DNA of 64,000 nt. It comes from CAXBGS01 sp963975425. GTDB lineage: Bacteria > Planctomycetota > Planctomycetia > Pirellulales > Pirellulaceae. A model generated the notes under the pieces. That model saw only the letters and a program-made list of their open reading frames with translations, searched no databases and was not told where the DNA came from. Shown here in pieces: positions 18,480 through 27,334 of this stretch. Location of the stretch: positions 372,001 through 436,000 of the forward strand of contig CAXBGS010000004.1 in assembly GCA_963975425.1 (NCBI GenBank), in the 5' to 3' direction. A program made the position numbers and the translations under genes. Each line of letters opens with the position of its first letter. Position 1 is the stretch's first letter.

Positions 18480-19021
18480 TGGTGCATCACGCCCAGTCCT
18501 CAATCCTTGATTCACACCCACCGGTTTGCCAGGCAAAGCAGCACGGCTTCGTACGGCGTGTGGACGCACGCCGAACACAACGCCGATCGCGATACCGAAC
18601 CGGGCAGACCATGCTGGAACTTGTTGCGGCGACAACGATCCTTGCGATCGCGTTGGTACCGGCTTTGAAATTAACTCGCTCCGGTTTGATGAATATTAGT
18701 CAGCTGGAACGTAGCGAGCTTTCGGTATCACTTTGCGTCAGCAAGTTGGAAGAAGAACTGGCCCGCACCGCCGCCACATGGGACCTGAGCCCTCGCGCGG
18801 GAAACTTCGCCGCGATCGGCCGGCCTGAACTTCGATTCACGGTGGCCAAGTCCGACGCAGCGGTCGACGGCGGATCGCCGAATTCACTGGCAGTGATCGA
18901 CGTGATCGTCTGGCACGACGAAGACGGCGGAAACGACTTGGACGGCGATGAGACACACGTTCGTTATGCGACCAAGATTGCAAAGGTGATTTCGTATGAA
19001 TACGAATCGACGATTCACTAG
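18479..19021 (+). CDS. GspI-like minor pseudopilin
   Basis: It has an unusually long, Arg-rich leader (about 45 residues) before the prepilin motif RTGQTMLELVAATTILAIAL. The mature part contains LSVSLCVSKLEEELARTA, similar to GspI/PilV-type proteins. The ATG at 18479 overlaps the preceding stop by one base. The downstream gene begins 26 bases before its end. As GspI it would form the tip complex with the GspJ- and GspK-like neighbours. Confidence 0.78.
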   Translation: MVHHAQSSILDSHPPVCQAKQHGFVRRVDARRTQRRSRYRTGQTMLELVAATTILAIALVPALKLTRSGLMNISQLERSELSVSLCVSKLEEELARTAATWDLSPRAGNFAAIGRPELRFTVAKSDAAVDGGSPNSLAVIDVIVWHDEDGGNDLDGDETHVRYATKIAKVISYEYESTIH

Positions 19022-19541
19022 CGGTCGATGCGCCAAACGTCGTGGAGTCTCGATGTTGGAACTGGTAATCGCCGGCAGCATGATGGCGATGGTCATGACC
19101 AGCCTCTCGATCGTCTTACGAACTGGACGAGTCGCATGGGAGGCGAACGACAATGATTACGGGGCACTGCATCATGCGCATGCCGTGGCCACGCATTTCA
19201 TCCGGCAAGCACGTGAGACCCGCGGGGTCGTCATGATCGATTCAGACGGAAAATCCATCACGCTGCAAAACCGTGACAATAGTACCGTCACCTGGGCGTT
19301 GTCGGGCGGTGACAGCGACATCGGTCATCAAGTCGTTGTTTCGACCAGTTCCGGTTCTGCATCGCCGCTCGCGCATTCTATCAGTGACCTATCGTTTACC
19401 GGATACCGCGCCGATGGCGTCACGGTGGAAACGGACGTCGATGACATCCGCCTCGTGATGATTTCGGTCTCGGTTGACCTTCCACGAGGACACGGCAGCC
19501 GACAAACCGTGTTTTCGAAAGTATGGATTCGATCTTGGTAA
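18996..19541 (+). CDS. GspJ-like minor pseudopilin
   Basis: Prepilin motif KRRGVSMLELVIAGSMMAMV at the N-terminus, followed by a beta domain without recognised motifs (QARETRGVVMIDSDGKSITL). Length of 181 residues is within the GspJ range. It overlaps the GspI-like gene by 26 bases, and its own stop overlaps the next start as TAATG. Assignment to GspJ rather than another minor pseudopilin rests on gene order and size. Confidence 0.75.
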   Translation: MNTNRRFTSGRCAKRRGVSMLELVIAGSMMAMVMTSLSIVLRTGRVAWEANDNDYGALHHAHAVATHFIRQARETRGVVMIDSDGKSITLQNRDNSTVTWALSGGDSDIGHQVVVSTSSGSASPLAHSISDLSFTGYRADGVTVETDVDDIRLVMISVSVDLPRGHGSRQTVFSKVWIRSW

Positions 19542-19954
19542 TGCGGATGCTTGGCACGCACGAACGACACGGTATTTTGCTGCGGAAACGAAAAGGTTTG
19601 CGTCGTCGTGGTGCTGCGCTGCTATTTGCATTGTTCGTCATGACGGTTGTCAGCACATTGGCAGTTTCGATGCTGGACACACAGACGCTTCGCTATGCAT
19701 CGCTGCGCAACACGCGCGAGTGGGACGAGGCGAGATACTTGGCCGAAGCCGGATTGCATGACGCGTTTTCGCGATTGGAACAGAACATCGACTGGCGTGA
19801 AGGCATCAGCACGACCGAGTTCCCACTTGGCAGCGGACATACGTATTCCGCGACCGTGACCAACGGTCCGGATGCCAGCGTCTTGATCCATGCAACGGGT
19901 ACGGCAGGAAATTTCCGCCGCAAGTTGGTCGCAACCATCAAGCACGGCGGCTGA
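19541..19954 (+). CDS. PilX/GspK-like minor pilin, short
   Basis: N-terminal hydrophobic segment RRGAALLFALFVMTVVSTL, followed by the PilX-type signature YASLRNTREWDEARYLAEAGL. At ~137 residues it is far shorter than a classical GspK (about 300) and lacks its large globular insert, so it resembles a PilX-type minor pilin. It lacks the Glu+5 consensus, as GspK often does. The start ATG 19541 is used because it overlaps the upstream stop. It is followed 2 bases later by the PilM-N fusion gene. Confidence 0.75.
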   Translation: MRMLGTHERHGILLRKRKGLRRRGAALLFALFVMTVVSTLAVSMLDTQTLRYASLRNTREWDEARYLAEAGLHDAFSRLEQNIDWREGISTTEFPLGSGHTYSATVTNGPDASVLIHATGTAGNFRRKLVATIKHGG

Positions 19955-19956
19955 TC

Positions 19957-21648
19957 ATGATTGACAACACAACAAACCCGGCAACCGCCGATGACTTATT
20001 AGCCGCAGCAGACCGCGCGCCGGCCATTGTGGAACGTCGCTCGATTAAGAAACGTCGAGTTGCCCACGATCGACGCAGCCGGTTAAAACAAACCGTTGCC
20101 CTGGAAATCTCGCCATCGGGAATCGAACTGGCGATTGTCTGTGAACTTGCAGACGGAAAATCACGTCGCCTGATCACCGACCATTTCCCATTCGACCGTG
20201 ACTCGGGGCCCTCGAACGACAGGTGGGATACGAACGAATTGGCAAGTGCGATCAAGACACTCGTCGATCGACATAAACTGTCTGGGCAAAAAGCGGTCGT
20301 CGGAATCAGCGGCGACCTTTGTGTGACGCGTGCCTTGTTTGGCGAAAACGAAGAGGTCGAATCGGGACTGGCGGAACTGGCCGAACGTTCGCACCGGTAT
20401 CTGGCGCTAGGCCGAGATGAAAAGCTTTGTTGTTTTTCAGACAAACCCGTCGACGCAAAGCGCAAACGGGCCTGGATGACCGTCTCCAAACGGAGCGTGG
20501 TTCATGCGATTGCAGATGCCGCCAACCATGCGGGTTTGCGGCTGATTCGAATGGAACATGCACTGGTTGCCATTTGCCGAGCGCTCGGCGACGATCGATT
20601 CAATGATGATGCGCCTGTCTTGGTGGTCGCGGACAGCCCGGACGGAGTCAGTCTGAACATTTCCTATCGAGGACAAATGTTGCTGGATTATCGTCCTGCA
20701 ACAACGGGCGTCTTGACGTCATGCACGATCAACGCCTGGGCGGATACGATCAAACGGCACATCAAATGCCTGAGACGATACCTCGATTCGCAGGTCAGTC
20801 GTGACGCCAAGCCGCTGTCGACCGTCTATCTGGTCGGCCGCAAGTCGGTCGACCCTGATGTCGTCACGGATCTGAAAGAACAGTGCGGCCTGGACGTACG
20901 GGCTCTTCCGATCAGCGAGTTTATGGATGAACTGCAGTGTGATCAGACGCCTGCGGATTGTTCAGAGATGTTTACGGCGATCTGGATGGCAAGCAGCGAG
21001 TCAAAGCGACAGGAACAAGACTCGCCGACCGACATCCTTGCGACGCTGCGTCCGGGCGATCGAATCGGATTGGGGCCGATGCTTCGCGCCGTCTGGCCAT
21101 TGATCGCCGCGGCATGCTTGATCGCAATGCTGTTCGGATTCGCGAAATGGACAAAGTCACGATCCGTTGCCATGGAACGGCAGATCGAAAGCTTACAAAC
21201 GGAAAGAATCGAGGCCGGGCGGATCCGCGTCGTCCTGCAGCGGTATGATGATCGCCAAGCAGAAGCGATGAAGCTTAAGAAACGAATCCCCAAACCGTCC
21301 TGGAATTTCATCTTACGACAAGCCGGCCAGCAAATGCCCCAAGGCACATGGCTGGAATCGCTGACCGTTGACCAGGGTCCGGTGACGATCATTGGCGCAA
21401 GCTTTACCGATGACGCAATCTATGACTACATCGCGCGACTAAAAGGGTCCGTTGCATTCTCGCGGGTTTCGTTAACATCGACGCAAAGCATCCGCACCCC
21501 CAATGGCCCCGCGTTCCGATTCGAAATCAGTGCAGAAATGGCCAATTTTGGGCACCGGGGGGCCGCCACCTCCTTCGCGATCTATGACGGTCGTGACGAT
21601 GCTGATGAATCTTCGCAACCAAACATTGGTGAGGATCAAAATGGCTGA
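19957..21648 (+). CDS. PilM-PilN fusion (GspL-like) assembly protein
   Basis: The first ~340 residues are an actin-like (PilM/GspL cytoplasmic) domain: TVALEISPSGIELAIVCEL, VVGISGDLCVTRALF and later VYLVGRKSVDPDV. One transmembrane span lies at about residues 372-394 (WPLIAAACLIAMLFGFAKW). The remainder is PilN/GspL-like periplasmic: a coiled coil (MERQIESLQTERIEAGRIR), then the ferredoxin-like domain with GTWLESLTVDQGPVTIIGAS. In type IV pili these are separate PilM and PilN proteins; GspL joins them. Its end overlaps the next gene by 8 bases. Confidence 0.85.
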   Translation: MIDNTTNPATADDLLAAADRAPAIVERRSIKKRRVAHDRRSRLKQTVALEISPSGIELAIVCELADGKSRRLITDHFPFDRDSGPSNDRWDTNELASAIKTLVDRHKLSGQKAVVGISGDLCVTRALFGENEEVESGLAELAERSHRYLALGRDEKLCCFSDKPVDAKRKRAWMTVSKRSVVHAIADAANHAGLRLIRMEHALVAICRALGDDRFNDDAPVLVVADSPDGVSLNISYRGQMLLDYRPATTGVLTSCTINAWADTIKRHIKCLRRYLDSQVSRDAKPLSTVYLVGRKSVDPDVVTDLKEQCGLDVRALPISEFMDELQCDQTPADCSEMFTAIWMASSESKRQEQDSPTDILATLRPGDRIGLGPMLRAVWPLIAAACLIAMLFGFAKWTKSRSVAMERQIESLQTERIEAGRIRVVLQRYDDRQAEAMKLKKRIPKPSWNFILRQAGQQMPQGTWLESLTVDQGPVTIIGASFTDDAIYDYIARLKGSVAFSRVSLTSTQSIRTPNGPAFRFEISAEMANFGHRGAATSFAIYDGRDDADESSQPNIGEDQNG

Positions 21649-22252
21649 AACTCTTGCACAGCAGTTTCTTGTTCATCCCCGTCGAAACTGGATGGTAGGT
21701 ATTGCCGCCGCGATGATGTTCATGGCTTTCGGCTTACCCGTTTACGACTCGATCCAAGTGAACCGGAGCGAATACGCACAACTTGATGGCCAACTAAGCG
21801 AAATCAAACAGTCGATCGCCAATCTGCAACCGCTTCGGATGCAACTCGAGCAATTGAGTCGCGACGAGACGGCCGGGATGATGACCGCCAACCAAGAGAT
21901 CTCGCTCGATTTGCGAGAAAAGGTGGTTCGCATGATCCGAAAACGTGATTGCCGCGTCAAACGCGTCACGCTTAGCGATCCACAGTCGCGACCTTGGACC
22001 GTGAACGACGACCCTTTCGCCACAACAGCATCAAGCAATCAAACGAAAACAGGTTTTCAACTGACAACGACGCACCTAAGCGTATCAGCGAGCGGAACGC
22101 TGCCAAGTCTTAGTCAGATACTTGCTGATGTAACAAAGATGCATGATTACGCTGTGCCGACCAGGATGACATTACGCAACGATGGAAACGACGAAACGGT
22201 CTCGCTAGAAATGGAATTCTCATTATTTCATCTCGATCGAGAACAAGCCTAG
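21641..22252 (+). CDS. PilO/GspM-like assembly protein
   Basis: A 203-residue bitopic membrane protein: short cytoplasmic N-terminus, one span near residues 22-41 (GIAAAMMFMAFGLPVYDSI), a coiled coil (YAQLDGQLSEIKQSIANLQ) and a small periplasmic domain ending in MTLRNDGNDETVSLEMEF. This is the layout of PilO and GspM. I chose the ATG at 21641 because of a GAGGA ribosome site and the 8-base overlap with the previous gene; an earlier in-frame start at 21503 would read through the previous gene. Confidence 0.78.
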   Translation: MAETLAQQFLVHPRRNWMVGIAAAMMFMAFGLPVYDSIQVNRSEYAQLDGQLSEIKQSIANLQPLRMQLEQLSRDETAGMMTANQEISLDLREKVVRMIRKRDCRVKRVTLSDPQSRPWTVNDDPFATTASSNQTKTGFQLTTTHLSVSASGTLPSLSQILADVTKMHDYAVPTRMTLRNDGNDETVSLEMEFSLFHLDREQA

Positions 22253-22359
22253 CCGCAGAACAAGTCAAGGACGACTTGCACGCACGGCCACGATTTGAAT
22301 TCGCCCCCCAAGAATTCTCCCAACACAACTGAACTACATCGCAATGTCCATGGAGGGGC

Positions 22360-24330
22360 ATGAAGATGGTTAACGCCTCTCAGCCGATCGACGCATGCGC
22401 CGCAAAGCCGCTTCGCGCCGCATTGGCAATCCTTTGCTGCTTCGCTCTTGCGGCACCGCTATCGGCACAACCTCCCATGGAAGAACTGGGTGCACGTCAG
22501 TCACTGTCGTCTTATCCGGTGGGGAACGCAGCAGAACTGGCATCGGCGAATGCGGCAAACGATTCGCCGATGAAACAACGCATCAGTTTGGATCTTCGTG
22601 ATGCGACGCTATTAGAAGCTCTCTTCGCCGTCCGCGACGCCAGCGGACTTAATCTGGTTGTCGGCAACGAAGTAACCGGAACGGTCAACGCAGCGTTCAC
22701 CCATAGCACCGTCGAACAAGTCCTCGATTCGTTGCTGCTGCCACGCGGCTACGGATTCCGCATGGTCAGCGGCAGCCTCGTGATTGTGCCCCTGGAAAGT
22801 CTCGGGGACAAACTACCTCGTTTCGAAACGTCAGTCATTCAACTTCGTAACAGTTCGCCGACCGAATTGCTGCCGACAGTGGAATCATTGCTGTCGCCCG
22901 AAGGCAGGGTTCATTCGATCCCATCGAGCAACGCTCTGGTTGTCATGGACTATCCGGAACAGCTTGCCGACGTCAATCGACAGATCAGCGTGCTGGAATC
23001 GGCCGCGTCTGCACACAATCACACCGACGGCATCGGAACCGGCGGATCAGCGGCGCCGGACGTGCCAGGCATCCGTACCAGCGCGTCGACGATCGTACGT
23101 GTCTTTGAACCGCAATTCGTGCCGTCGGCAACATTGGCTGAGGGCGTCATGCCGCTGCTAAGCGAAGAAGGTCGAATCTCACCGCTTGAGCTCGAAGACA
23201 AACTAGTGATCAGCGATCGGCCTGAAGCGATCAGCCGTATCGCGTCTGCCATCGAGCAACTGGATCGACCACGCCCGCAGGTGCGCATCCACGCGTTGAT
23301 CTATGACTGCGGGTTGGAAGACGTGGCACGCATCGGCGTCAACTGGGGCAGCGGATTTAACGGTCGAGCGGTCGACAGCACAACGGGATCTGCCGCGCAA
23401 TCGGTTGCGTTGAACGCGGTGACCGCGGCTGTTCCGTCCTCCGGTGCCAATGGCGTGCTGACATTCACCAGCCTGAATCGGTATTCGAACTTCGAAACCA
23501 TATTACAGGCACTCGAATCGTCGGATGATTCCCGCCTGCTTGCCGACCCGAACGTGGTCGTCATGAACCATGAAACCGCCGAAATTGAAATCGTCACCGA
23601 AATTCCTTATCAGCAATTGACGCAAGGACTCGAAGGCGGAACGATCGGAACCACCGAGTTCCGCGAGGCCGGCGTCACGCTGAATGTGATCCCGCATATC
23701 GCACAAGACGGCACCATCGCAATGGTCGTGAATCCAAGATTCAGTTTACTGACGGGATTCAGCGAAACCGACAACGCACCGATCATCGATCGCCGCGAAA
23801 CGAAAACGACCGTCCGCGTTTACGACCAACAAACACTCGTGCTGGGCGGATTGCGACAACGGACACGTACCGTCGAGCGCAGCCTGATCCCTGGGCTCGG
23901 ACGCCTGCCAAAAGTCGGACATCTTTTTAGACATAAAAATCTTGCGACCCGCGAGAGCGAATTGCTGGTCTTTATCACGCCAGAGATCGTAATGCCCAGC
24001 TACACGGGGACGCCACGCGAGGAATGTGTCAGGTACACCGCTGATCGCGAGATCCAACAAACGCCGACCAACCCGTTGCCGTTCGGTATGCCGATCTTGA
24101 AAGCGGAAGATCGCGCGTATCGTCAAGCGATCGATGAGAACGGCTTCTGCAGCAAGGGACACGCGTCTTGTCGAAACCAGGGTTGCGGTTCGGGTGCCTG
24201 CGCCGAAATGGGGATGATCGAAACCGATTCACCATTGATCATCGACTCAACGATATCACATCCGCCAATCGGCGAGTCGGCACCAATGGGTTTCAACACC
24301 AGCGGCGGGCCGGCATTTCATGCTCCGTAA
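22360..24330 (+). CDS. gspD: Outer-membrane secretin (GspD/PilQ family)
   Basis: Signal peptide (LAILCCFALAAPLSAQ), then an STN-type N0 domain (SLDLRDATLLEALFAVRDA). At least two N1-type repeats follow (IQLRNSSPTELLPTVESLL). The secretin core contains LLADPNVVVMNHETAEIEI, GVTLNVIPHIAQDGTI and LVLGGLRQRTRTVERS. The C-terminal extension is Cys-rich (CSKGHASCRNQGCGSGAC). A strong GGAGG site precedes two possible starts, ATG 22360 and ATG 22366; the latter has better spacing. It is the exit pore for the secretion cluster and closes the operon. Confidence 0.93.
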   Translation: MKMVNASQPIDACAAKPLRAALAILCCFALAAPLSAQPPMEELGARQSLSSYPVGNAAELASANAANDSPMKQRISLDLRDATLLEALFAVRDASGLNLVVGNEVTGTVNAAFTHSTVEQVLDSLLLPRGYGFRMVSGSLVIVPLESLGDKLPRFETSVIQLRNSSPTELLPTVESLLSPEGRVHSIPSSNALVVMDYPEQLADVNRQISVLESAASAHNHTDGIGTGGSAAPDVPGIRTSASTIVRVFEPQFVPSATLAEGVMPLLSEEGRISPLELEDKLVISDRPEAISRIASAIEQLDRPRPQVRIHALIYDCGLEDVARIGVNWGSGFNGRAVDSTTGSAAQSVALNAVTAAVPSSGANGVLTFTSLNRYSNFETILQALESSDDSRLLADPNVVVMNHETAEIEIVTEIPYQQLTQGLEGGTIGTTEFREAGVTLNVIPHIAQDGTIAMVVNPRFSLLTGFSETDNAPIIDRRETKTTVRVYDQQTLVLGGLRQRTRTVERSLIPGLGRLPKVGHLFRHKNLATRESELLVFITPEIVMPSYTGTPREECVRYTADREIQQTPTNPLPFGMPILKAEDRAYRQAIDENGFCSKGHASCRNQGCGSGACAEMGMIETDSPLIIDSTISHPPIGESAPMGFNTSGGPAFHAP

Positions 24331-24486
24331 TCGCCCTCAAACCGAACAGTCGCTCTGATCAAGTGTGACGCAGGTTTCATTCGCGAAAACACCACCTCTT
24401 TAGTCAAGACGTCAAGAATTGCAGGATGACTTCCTTTGGGAATAACCGCCGAGGAAAAAGACGACCGCAAATTCAATCGACACCGG

Positions 24487-25635
24487 CTATGAGACTCGGT
24501 GGCGACGACGGAATTCACCCGGCGTGATTCCGCGAATCTGGCGGAACGTTCCGACGAGATACTGCGCCGTGTTAAAGCCGGTTCGATCGGCGATTTGCTG
24601 CAGCGTCAAATCGCTCTCGCAGAGCAACCGACTGACTTGGTCCACCCGAGTTCGAACAATCTCGGCATTGGGCGATCGCCCGAGTACTCGGCGACAACCG
24701 CGTTCGAGCGAACTGCGCGAGATCGGGACCGCTGCCAAAACGTCGGCGACTCGGATACCCTCGCAAACGTGATCACGGATCCACTGAATCGCCTGCGCCA
24801 ACAACGGATCGTCGATGGCGACGACATCGGACGATTGCCGCACCGCGATCCCTGTCGGAGCGATCAGGGTGGAAGTTTCCGAAAGCTTGCGGCCTCTCAT
24901 CAATACGTCTAACTTCCGAGCCGCCTCGTATCCGATACGTTCGCCCGGCAACTGAACGCTGCTCAGCGGTGGCGTGCTCATCGTGGCAAGCGTCTCATCG
25001 TTCTCGACGCCAACGACCGCCAACTCTTCGGGTACGCGAATCGCTCGACGAACGCACGCATCCAAAAGCCAACATCCCAACTGATCGGTACACGCCAGCA
25101 CACCCGCCGGTTTATTCAACGATTCGATCCACTGTATCAATCGCTGTTGTTGTTTTTCCCACTGATGCGGACGCTCGGTCATTCCGGATTGTCGCAGCGA
25201 TACGCAGTCGAACCCGCGGTCCTGCAACTTTTGAACAAAGTGCTGACGACGCTCTGTAAAAAAAGGTTCAGTATCGAGACCGTAGACGCCGAAGTGTCGA
25301 AAGCCACGTTCTAGTAAATGATCGACGACCAAAGAAGCGACCGCTTCGTTGTCCACGCCGACAAACGGCAATCCGAATCCGCGACGCGTTGATCGCAATT
25401 CGACCGCGGGGACGCCGACGCGTTTGACCGCTGCCGCGATCGCGTTGTTGCCCGATCGTGTCAAAATGCCATCGCCGTCCCAGCTCTTGAGCCATGCCGG
25501 CGGCTTGGATTCGAGGTCTCGTACCTCAACGAACAGCGACCAGGGGCCGTGTTCGATCGCATATCGTTTGACCCCACGAAGCAGTTCACGTCCGTAGCTT
25601 CGTGAGGTTTCGATCAACAGTGCGACTCGCTTCAC
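24487..25635 (-). CDS. XylR-type transcriptional regulator (LacI-like sensor, AraC-type HTH)
   Basis: The N-terminus MKRVALLIETSRSYGRELLR and the following periplasmic-binding-protein-like domain are of the XylR family (sugar sensor). The C-terminal ~100 residues form an AraC-type double HTH (VADVLAAVPISRSSLERGC and SDLTLQQIADRTGFNTAQYL). It begins with GTG, preceded by GGAG. It is divergent from the isomerase/DJ-1/cytochrome/dehydrogenase unit, which it probably controls in response to a sugar or polyol. Ligand not readable. Confidence 0.92.
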   Translation of the reverse strand: MKRVALLIETSRSYGRELLRGVKRYAIEHGPWSLFVEVRDLESKPPAWLKSWDGDGILTRSGNNAIAAAVKRVGVPAVELRSTRRGFGLPFVGVDNEAVASLVVDHLLERGFRHFGVYGLDTEPFFTERRQHFVQKLQDRGFDCVSLRQSGMTERPHQWEKQQQRLIQWIESLNKPAGVLACTDQLGCWLLDACVRRAIRVPEELAVVGVENDETLATMSTPPLSSVQLPGERIGYEAARKLDVLMRGRKLSETSTLIAPTGIAVRQSSDVVAIDDPLLAQAIQWIRDHVCEGIRVADVLAAVPISRSSLERGCRRVLGRSPNAEIVRTRVDQVSRLLCESDLTLQQIADRTGFNTAQYLVGTFRQIRGITPGEFRRRHRVS

Positions 25636-25704
25636 CTGTACTCCGATTCAGAAGATCGCGGTGGTTCAACGCACCAAGCTGCAGCCGGCCAACCACCGTC
25701 ATCA

Positions 25705-25724
25705 TGCACTGACAATATAGTGCA
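25705..25724. promoter_or_regulatory. Inverted repeat in the divergent XylR promoter region
   Basis: TGCACT and AGTGCA (6-base arms, 8-base AT-rich spacer) lie between the divergent XylR gene and the isomerase gene. It could be a regulator site or overlap a promoter. The match is short, so the call is tentative. Confidence 0.35.
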
Positions 25725-25812
25725 ACAAAGTTACGCAATCCAGCAATGAATTCCCGAGTCGTATCGGTCATGTTGATCCTTAGTACCGTCCGCCACCCCG
25801 AGGGACACCGCA

Positions 25813-26727
25813 ATGCACCGTCGACAATTCCACGCCCTGCTTGCCGCGTCGATGCTTACCGCTTCGCAACATCACCCCGCTTCAGCAATCCAGGGCAGGC
25901 CCCATCGATTGAAATACCTGGTGGGATCATGCATGTACGGCTATGCGCCGCTTGCGGATATCTTGCCGGAGGTTTCTAAGTGCGGGGCGACCGCAATCGA
26001 CATCTGGCCGATGAAGCACGGCAATCAAAGGGAACAACTCGATGAGATGGGCGAACAGGCCTTTGCCAACCTGATCAACGAGCACGATGTCACACTGGGT
26101 TGCATCACACAGTACAAACTGGGGCCGTTCGGCATTCAAGATGAAATGCGGCTGGCGAACCGGCTGGGCTGCCGAACGATTGTGACCGGTGGCAAAGGTC
26201 CGAAGAAACTTAAAGGGGCCGCGCTCAAGTCGGCCGTCGCCGAATTTGCCGAGCTGATGAAGCCTCATCTGGCCGTTGCCGAAGAAACCGATGTGACGAT
26301 CGCCATCGAAAATCATGCAAACAGTTTGATTGATTCACCCGACTCGATACGCTGGCTTGCCGAATTTGCACCGAGCAAGAACATTGGCATCGCGTTGGCG
26401 CCGTATCACTTACCACAAGAAGTTGACTTGATTTCGAGTCTGATTCGCGACCTCGGCGATCGCTTGAAAGTATTCTATGCTTGGCAACACGGCATGGGCT
26501 GTATGACAAAGCTTCCCAAAGATCAAGAGTTATTACAGATGCCTGGTCGCGGTGCCTTAGATTTCGCCCCACTCCTGTCGGCGCTGGCAGAGATCAATTA
26601 CCAAGGCTGGACGGAAATTTTCATGCACCCGTTCCCACGCGGCATCCCCATTCTGGATTCGATCGAAGCGGTCACATCCGAGATCAATCGATCGCGCGAC
26701 TACTTAGAAAATCGATCGCTGAATTAA
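25813..26727 (+). CDS. Secreted sugar phosphate isomerase/epimerase-like TIM-barrel protein
   Basis: An xylose-isomerase-like (AP_endonuc_2) TIM barrel preceded by a short export signal (MHRRQFHALLAASMLTAS, possibly Tat-like because of the RRQF start). Candidate metal ligands are Glu in VTIAIENH, His in FYAWQHG and Glu in GWTEIFMHPF. The strand that normally carries an Asp-x-x-His reads IALAPYHL, with the Asp absent. Catalytic activity may therefore be altered. First gene of a co-oriented cluster that continues with a DJ-1-like gene 28 bases downstream. Confidence 0.82.
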   Translation: MHRRQFHALLAASMLTASQHHPASAIQGRPHRLKYLVGSCMYGYAPLADILPEVSKCGATAIDIWPMKHGNQREQLDEMGEQAFANLINEHDVTLGCITQYKLGPFGIQDEMRLANRLGCRTIVTGGKGPKKLKGAALKSAVAEFAELMKPHLAVAEETDVTIAIENHANSLIDSPDSIRWLAEFAPSKNIGIALAPYHLPQEVDLISSLIRDLGDRLKVFYAWQHGMGCMTKLPKDQELLQMPGRGALDFAPLLSALAEINYQGWTEIFMHPFPRGIPILDSIEAVTSEINRSRDYLENRSLN

Positions 26728-26755
26728 ACCACCCAACTCATTTGGAAAACGAAAG

Positions 26756-27334
26756 ATGGAAAAGGTTCTCGTCGTCATCGGTGACGCTACCGAACTGCTG
26801 GATACCATGTACCCGTACTACCGCTTACAGGAAGCCGGGTTTCAACCCGTCGTCACGGCACCGGAGAAGCGGTTGTACCAATTGGTACTGCACGAAGTAA
26901 AACCGGGATGGACGATCACCAAAGAATGGGAAGGTTACACGCTGATGTGTGATGTTCCGTTCAGTGAGGTGAACGAAGAGGAATACGCGGGCATCTTTTT
27001 CTCTGGCGGGCGTGCTCCCGAGTACATTCGTTACGACAGCGATTTGGTGCGGATGACAAAATACTTCTTCGCCGCCAACAAGCCCGTCGCCAGCGTTTGC
27101 CACGGGGTCGAAATCCCAGCCTATGCGGACTGCGTACGAGGCAAACGCATGGCAACCGTCCCCAAATGTCAATTCGATTTGGAAGTGTGCGGCGGTACGT
27201 TCGTTAACGAACCATGCGTCATCGATGGAAACCTCGTCAGCGGACGCACGTTCCATGACAACGGTCATTTCATCGGGCCATGGATCGACATGTTGGTTGC
27301 GGCCCGTGAAGCAAAAAAGGGTAATGTCGCTTGA
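26756..27334 (+). CDS. DJ-1/PfpI family protein
   Basis: A 192-residue DJ-1 superfamily protein with the nucleophile-elbow cysteine in VASVCHGVEIPAYAD and the partner Glu region near EEYAGIFFSGGRAPEY. Family members are glyoxalases, deglycases, proteases or chaperones. The gene is preceded by an AGGAAAACGAAAG-type stretch and its TGA overlaps the next TTG start (TTGA), so translation with the cytochrome gene is coupled. Exact reaction unknown. Confidence 0.88.
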   Translation: MEKVLVVIGDATELLDTMYPYYRLQEAGFQPVVTAPEKRLYQLVLHEVKPGWTITKEWEGYTLMCDVPFSEVNEEEYAGIFFSGGRAPEYIRYDSDLVRMTKYFFAANKPVASVCHGVEIPAYADCVRGKRMATVPKCQFDLEVCGGTFVNEPCVIDGNLVSGRTFHDNGHFIGPWIDMLVAAREAKKGNVA

